Source: Luidia sarsii (Eukaryota; Echinodermata; Asteroidea; Paxillosida; Luidiidae). From it: 64,000 bases of DNA. Each line of letters opens with the position of its first letter. Positions within the stretch are counted from its first letter, which is position 1. Positions 59,290 through 64,000 of this stretch are shown here, in pieces. Position numbers and translations under genes: made by a program. Location: contig OX465117.1 of assembly GCA_949987565.1 (NCBI GenBank), positions 582,776-646,775 of the forward strand. The letters are read 5' to 3'. The notes under the pieces are model-generated. The model searched no databases, was not told the origin of the DNA, and was given only the letters and a program-made list of their open reading frames with translations.

Positions 59290-59442
59290 ATGTGATATAT
59301 AAAAATGTTGCAAACTGCAAACTGACTTAAATAACCAAAATTCAAATCTTAAAATTCAGTGGGCCTGACGTTTCGATCCTAGCAGAACCCTTCTCAAGGG
59401 CAGATTGCCTCGTCAGGCCCACTTAAATTTAAGAGATTTAAT
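59290..59442. mobile_element. Family A fold-back element, shortened second arm
   Basis: The outer segment (AAAAATGTTGCAAACTGC) and left arm (GTGGGCCTGACGTTTCGATC) are followed by a right arm in which the GATCGAAA core is lost (GATTGCCTCGTCAGGCCCAC). Confidence 0.75.
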
Positions 59443-61894
59443 AATAATACAATAGATTCATATCATGCCAAATCCATTTACCGAGAAATGTTCACGGTGC
59501 ACATTTTATGCCTGTATGATTACAATGACAGCAAACTTTGTATATATCCTGTATATGTCCTGTTTCAAAAGAAAGGTTCGTCGTGGGAACAATTCATCAT
59601 TTTAGTTACGGTAGCCGTTAAGTGACACTTGAAATCTGCAATTTGAATAGCTCCTTCCCGACCACCTGAAGTTTGTGGATACAACATCATCACAAAGGGG
59701 AGTTATAATGTTGGAAAACTTTCCTTTCAATTATCTACTGGCACTCTTATGAATCGTATGTTCGTGTGTTCATTATTGATAGATGTAGTCATCGCTTTGT
59801 GTGATACAATACAAGATATGGTGGAAGCTATCTTCAATACATTATCAAGGTTTTGTGAAACAACCTTGAGATATTGTTTCCTCATCGGCTATGTAATCGT
59901 ATCGGTGTTTCTGATCTTCAAGACATTGCTTCGTGAAATTCGAGAACCCTATTTTTTTTGCCAAACCGTTAAAGCCATAAAATCACCTGCTTCCCGAGGG
60001 TCTTGTAAATGATACCTCTGAGTTTACAAACATCGGGGGAATGTTGGCGAGTCGTGTTGCTGTTCCATTACGTCACACGCATGCGCATCTGCAACGGCTA
60101 GATTCCCCTGACGTCAAAGGGGTTTGATATATGTGTTGGAAAATGCCAATGCACAATAATGTCATATGTTCATATCTTTCAATTAAGATGAGGACTTAAT
60201 TCATGATTTTGTTTCTAGATCTTGGGCAAGGGACGCAAAAGCACCCACTTCTTCAGCAATAATGCAGTTTTGTTCCTTTCAATATTTTTCCCACCTACAC
60301 GAGCCACATGCTATCTATGATTTTGCCTTAACAAGAATTCCATTTGTAAATGTGACAATTGTCATTTACAAGCAGAATAACGGTTGTCTTATGAGATTTT
60401 TTTATCAAAATGAAATAATTATTATATGCAACTGGAAATGGCAGTTTTTAAATAGACCTTTTGGAATCGCTGCAACCATTTTCTTCATTCCAATTTCCAA
60501 ACAGACTTCGTTTGAAATCAAAATATACGATCCTTCCTCTTTGTGAGGGAATACATATTTGAGATTCCTTGGACTATTTTTCTAGACGTAAATAAGTTAG
60601 CTGACTTGATTCTTAATGGGGTAGATTGCTTTGTGCATTTCCTTACTACTATTTCACGAGAGGTCAAAATATTCTTCCGCGTTCAACAATCATATTCAGA
60701 TATTAAAGAAATACTGCCCGACGGAAAATGTCTGCCGCATCTAAAATGATCAACGTGTGGGAAATAAGAAAAACACTTGATTTGCCTAACCGCAAACTGT
60801 GATTCTCGACCATTTTCTATTCTGACTTAATTTGTATGGCGGTCAGCCCTAATGAAAACGGGTCAGGGTTAATATGAAACGATATCGTCCCATAGATGTT
60901 GGATGGACACCTTGCCGGTTATTGATATTAAAAGCTTCCTTGGCGAAGCAAGACCCTGAATCCAAATTCACGAATTTCAAAAGAGTGAATAATATCCATA
61001 AAATTGTACATTATAATACAAACATCATTTTCCCCCAATGCAGAAGTGATTTATATTCTTCTTAACCGCGAATATTCCTAACAATCTAAACCTATTATCC
61101 CCAATATATTTTTTTTTAAATAAATATAGGTTAGGTGATGTTCATGATCGTTTTCAAACGTATTTTGTATACTATCATCAAAACAATATGCAAACACAAT
61201 TTACACAACAAACATGAATGTTCCGAATAAATATTCGATCTATAGCTATTACAAAAGCATTAAGATTGTGCGTCGTTCATATTCAAAGGAATACAGCGCT
61301 CCTCGTCAAATGAGGTCAGTCAACTTCATAGGTGACAAAATAGATGCTCTTCTCTTACCCAGTATCCCGAAGGTTAACAAACTTCACGTAACACGACCTA
61401 CTCGAGTTATGTCCTACACCCTAAGCTATTTACGTCAATGGGTAACACTTTACCATCAGCATCGAATGATGTGATGTTATAGGGACGCCAGCATATCTGG
61501 TTTGTTTTGTACACGTCGTTGGACTCGCAGCATTTGCGTGGGCTTGCAAGCGGGTTGAGACAGGGAACCAGACCGGTGGGTATTTCCGTTACCACAAATT
61601 GCTCCCAACGATTCGATTTAGTATAGGGAGCGGGCATTTATGGCTTCGATGCTTGTATCAACATTTCAGGAGGCGGTATGCTCTCGTGTTTTGCAGGAAA
61701 TCCTAACGATCCAGCCAAGTGATGTGTTATTGTTTTGCAAGCCCGCTGGAGACTGAAGGGAACTTAAACATTTTTGGAAACGAAGAAGTCGCTCTATTTT
61801 GTGTTTTTATGTACGTGTTAAGACGAAACTGAGATTACTTTCAAGGGGAGTAAGGAGACAGCCTGGATTATTTGTGATTTAAGTTTGGGAGTCT
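59443..61894. other. Intergenic sequence, no gene seen
   Basis: AT-rich with several 60-95 codon open frames of unknown meaning. A motif cluster sits at 60069-60116. A frame at about 61480-61700 reads TPAYLVCFVHVVGLAAFAWA after an AG and has a hydrophobic run, but nothing supports it as an exon. Confidence 0.35.
60069..60116. promoter_or_regulatory. Possible promoter-like cluster: CRE and NRF1-like motifs
   Basis: TACGTCA (60069-60075), ACGCATGCGCA (60077-60087) and a full CRE TGACGTCA (60109-60116) lie within 50 bp of sequence that is otherwise poor in CpG. No transcript start could be tied to it. Confidence 0.3.
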
Positions 61895-62063
61895 AAAATT
61901 TAGTGGGCCTGACGTTTCGATCCTAGCAGGACCTTTCTCAAAGGCCTTTCTCTGCCTTTGAGAAAGGTCCTGCTAGGATCGAAACGTCAGGCCCACTACA
62001 TTTTAGATTTACTTTTTGGTAATTTTAGTCAGTAAGCAGTTTGCAACATTTTTGTATATCACC
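61895..62063. mobile_element. Family A fold-back element with 16-bp target duplication
   Basis: This is the cleanest copy. Two arms meet near 61950. The right arm continues into TTTTAGTCAGTAAGCAGTTT and ends TGTATATCACC. It is flanked on both sides by TTAAGTTTGGGAGTCT (61879-61894 and 62064-62079). Confidence 0.93.
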
Positions 62064-62402
62064 TTAAGTTTGGGAGTCTGTACAAGGTTTGTCTGTAATT
62101 CGACCTGACTATTTCAAAGAGGCTTTTCGTAAAAGGAACAATGCTTTGTACTTAAGCACATCTTATACGACCTGCTTAATAATGCTGGTTGCTGTTGATA
62201 ACAAATATTCATTATTTCTTAAAGGAAATGTACACTGATAAGCCGGTTACGGGGCTTAGCAAATCCGATTCACCGCTGCAAGAAGGTGATTAAAGAAACG
62301 AACTTGCAAGGTAATCATTTGGTTTCCAGGGCAATTTTTCTTTAGGGCTACATTTCATTTTGAAGAAGTAGTACTTCTATATTCTGTGTATGTCCTTATC
62401 AC

Positions 62403-62517
62403 TTTGCCTTTGAGAAATGTCCTGCTAGGATCGAAACGTCAGGCCCTCTAACTTTTGAGGTTTATGTATTGCAGGTTATTTTAGTCAGTGAGCAGTTTGC
62501 AACAGTATTTTTGTTAC
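62403..62517 (+). mobile_element. Family A single arm with outer segment
   Basis: TTTGCCTTTGAGAAATGTCC, GATCGAAACGTCAGGCCCTC and then TTTTAGTCAGTGAGCAGTTT. Confidence 0.8.
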
Positions 62518-62853
62518 TATTTGCTTCGGTGATTTAAATAGCTTTTAAATTATCCTATTATCAGAGGAGTGTCTGACACTTTTCTAGTTGGTGTTTTTAA
62601 AACTCGTTTTTTATTCATTGATCTCGATTCTGAAGCATTTTGACTACTTCCCATCGGTACTCACTGTAAGATATTACCTTTATTATTGTTGGCCTACATC
62701 TGGCCAAAACGTCAAAGGGCAAAGCGACAGTCACAACTTACGAAAGCGGAAGAGATTGTGGGAACCTGACTTGACATTTTGCTCAACCTGCACTGGCTTT
62801 TAGACTACCTCCTCGAGCCCACTTGTAACATTTCCTCTTCAGCTAATACCGAT

Positions 62854-63339
62854 CTATGCCGTGGTCACGAAGACATCGCGAACAGAGAAAAGAAGAAATA
62901 CAAAGTACACTTTGAATGAAAAGATCTTCGAGGAAAAATATGCTGCTTTATTTTGGGACAAAGGGGAGGTGATTTTATTTGTAGCGTGAGGCGGAAACCT
63001 GGAGCGTGTGAGATACCCTGGGGAGGAGGTAGCAGGTTGTAACAAGCCTGTATTGCGCTTGCCTCTTTCCCAATGCTTGCTCACACAATACTCCCAGCGC
63101 GCCCTGCTGAATAAACCACATTCAGAAAATGCGTTAGCGGGTGGTAATTGACGTAAGTTGGCATACTTTCGAACCGTAAGCGAGCAGCCCACTACTCCCT
63201 TAGGCATTCCATGATTTGCCAACATGTTGTCAATTTCTTTGTCAGTCGTTCCTCCCTCGGGAAATTCAATTGGGCAACAAACAGCGGACCCAATCTCGTA
63301 GTCCGGCGTATTGAGCTCTCGCGTATGTTTGATGTTCAA
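62854..63339 (-). CDS. Unrecognised 161-codon open frame
   Basis: A minus-strand ATG-to-stop frame of 161 codons in non-repetitive sequence begins MNIKHTRELNTPDYEIGSAV. It has eight cysteines (AVCCPI, VGCS, SECGLF, EYCVS among them in the first half) and a hydrophobic C-terminal stretch (FSFKVYFVFLLF). No family is recognised, no splice or promoter support is visible, and it could be chance. It is listed because it is the longest frame in the window not caused by a repeat or a confirmed gene. Confidence 0.15.
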   Translation of the reverse strand: MNIKHTRELNTPDYEIGSAVCCPIEFPEGGTTDKEIDNMLANHGMPKGVVGCSLTVRKYANLRQLPPANAFSECGLFSRARWEYCVSKHWERGKRNTGLLQPATSSPGYLTRSRFPPHATNKITSPLSQNKAAYFSSKIFSFKVYFVFLLFSVRDVFVTTA

Positions 63340-63777
63340 TGGAAATCATTTCTTATGTAGAATGCCGACAGAAAATACGATTACTCAGCGCGCGTTTGTT
63401 TCATTCTTTCTCCTCCCTTTTCCGAGGTATTTTTTTTGTCCGATGAGAAAAAGCTGTCTATACCTTGAGAAGCAGGTGGAATATATAGCCAGTGAAAAAT
63501 ATCACTTCATGTGATTCATGGAACACGGTGAAGCCAAATGTAATAGACTTTACAGTATTGGTTTTCCTAGAGGCTACGGTTTTGTTTGCCTTTCTGATCG
63601 TTTGGAATTTCGGACACAAGTATTATATGTTCTGCCTTTGGCTGTAAAAGAAACCAAGTATAAATTATTTGGGTAAGTGCCTATAGGGACCATTAGGGTA
63701 ATGCAATGACTTTTGCCGCTAAGGGAATGGCTCTACAAAGGGGCAGAGTATGAAAAGGAAGTAGCAGGCCACACCAT

Positions 63778-63991
63778 AGCAGGGCAGGGCAGGGCAGGGC
63801 AGGGCAGGGCAGGGCAGGGCAGGGCAGGGCAGGGCAGGGCAGGGCAGGGCAGGGCAGGGCAGGGCAGGGCAGGGCAGGGCAGGGCAGGGCAGGGCAGGGC
63901 AGGGCAGGGCAGTGTTAGGGCAGGGCAGGGCAGGGCAGGGCAGGGCAGGGCAGGGCAGGGCAGGGCAGGGCAGGGCAGGGCAGGGCAGGGC
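63778..63991. repeat. (AGGGC)n pentanucleotide array
   Basis: About 42 copies of AGGGC with one interruption (AGTGTTAGGGC near 63911). GGG runs every 5 bp on the plus strand give high G-quadruplex potential. The array ends 9 bp before the window edge. Confidence 0.98.
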
Positions 63992-64000
63992 TTAGAAGAG

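Noticed and set aside
61480..61700. Possible membrane-spanning exon on the plus strand
   Set aside because: Only a hydrophobic run after an AG; no donor of quality, no partner exon and no recognised family.

Overview
This window looks like nuclear DNA from a marine invertebrate animal. Both recognisable genes have animal orthologues with several GT-AG introns. The rest is packed with tRNA-derived SINEs, short inverted-repeat elements and kilobase-scale simple-sequence arrays. An echinoderm or other invertebrate deuterostome is my guess from the repeat style. The sequence does not prove a species.

Layout: (1) 0.4-7.9 kb holds a complete seven-exon RBM42 gene (RRM protein, 477 aa), with a 32-bp minisatellite, an 84-bp minisatellite and many mobile-element fragments in its introns. 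(2) 9.8-14.4 kb holds a complete sterol C5-desaturase gene (SC5D, 306 aa) with a probable TATA/CCAAT/E-box promoter and a non-coding first exon. (3) 14.4-18 kb is intergenic and carries two copies of an inverted-repeat element. (4) 18.1-20.2 kb holds a four-exon gene for a 164-aa secreted, cysteine-containing protein that I do not recognise; its exons are mostly too short to show as ORFs. (5) 20-64 kb has no gene I can support. It contains an inverted-repeat element with a 9-bp target duplication, a 200-N assembly gap, more than a dozen tandem arrays (42-bp hairpin satellite, 10-bp AATT repeat, CCAG/CAAG, GGCAGA at four places, TTGG, GGATGGGGA, GGAAT, 19-bp AT-rich, 114-bp, AGGGC) and possible regulatory clusters.

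The three genes share no obvious pathway: RBM42 is an RNA-binding/splicing-associated protein, SC5D is an ER enzyme of cholesterol synthesis, and the third product is predicted to be secreted.

The most unusual signals are in the mobile elements. Family A (motif GATCGAAACGTC) occurs as fold-back palindromes bracketed by 14-16 bp target duplications. One insertion landed exactly on, and duplicated, the splice donor of the SC5D leader exon. Family B (158 bp, 14-bp target duplication) carries, on its minus strand, a perfect match to the histone-mRNA 3' stem-loop consensus followed by a U7-type purine box, next to a hammerhead-ribozyme-like CTGANGA-stem-GAAAC core. The stem-loop/purine-box part is also amplified as an eight-unit tandem array near 57 kb. 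These motif readings were made by eye and need covariance-model searches.
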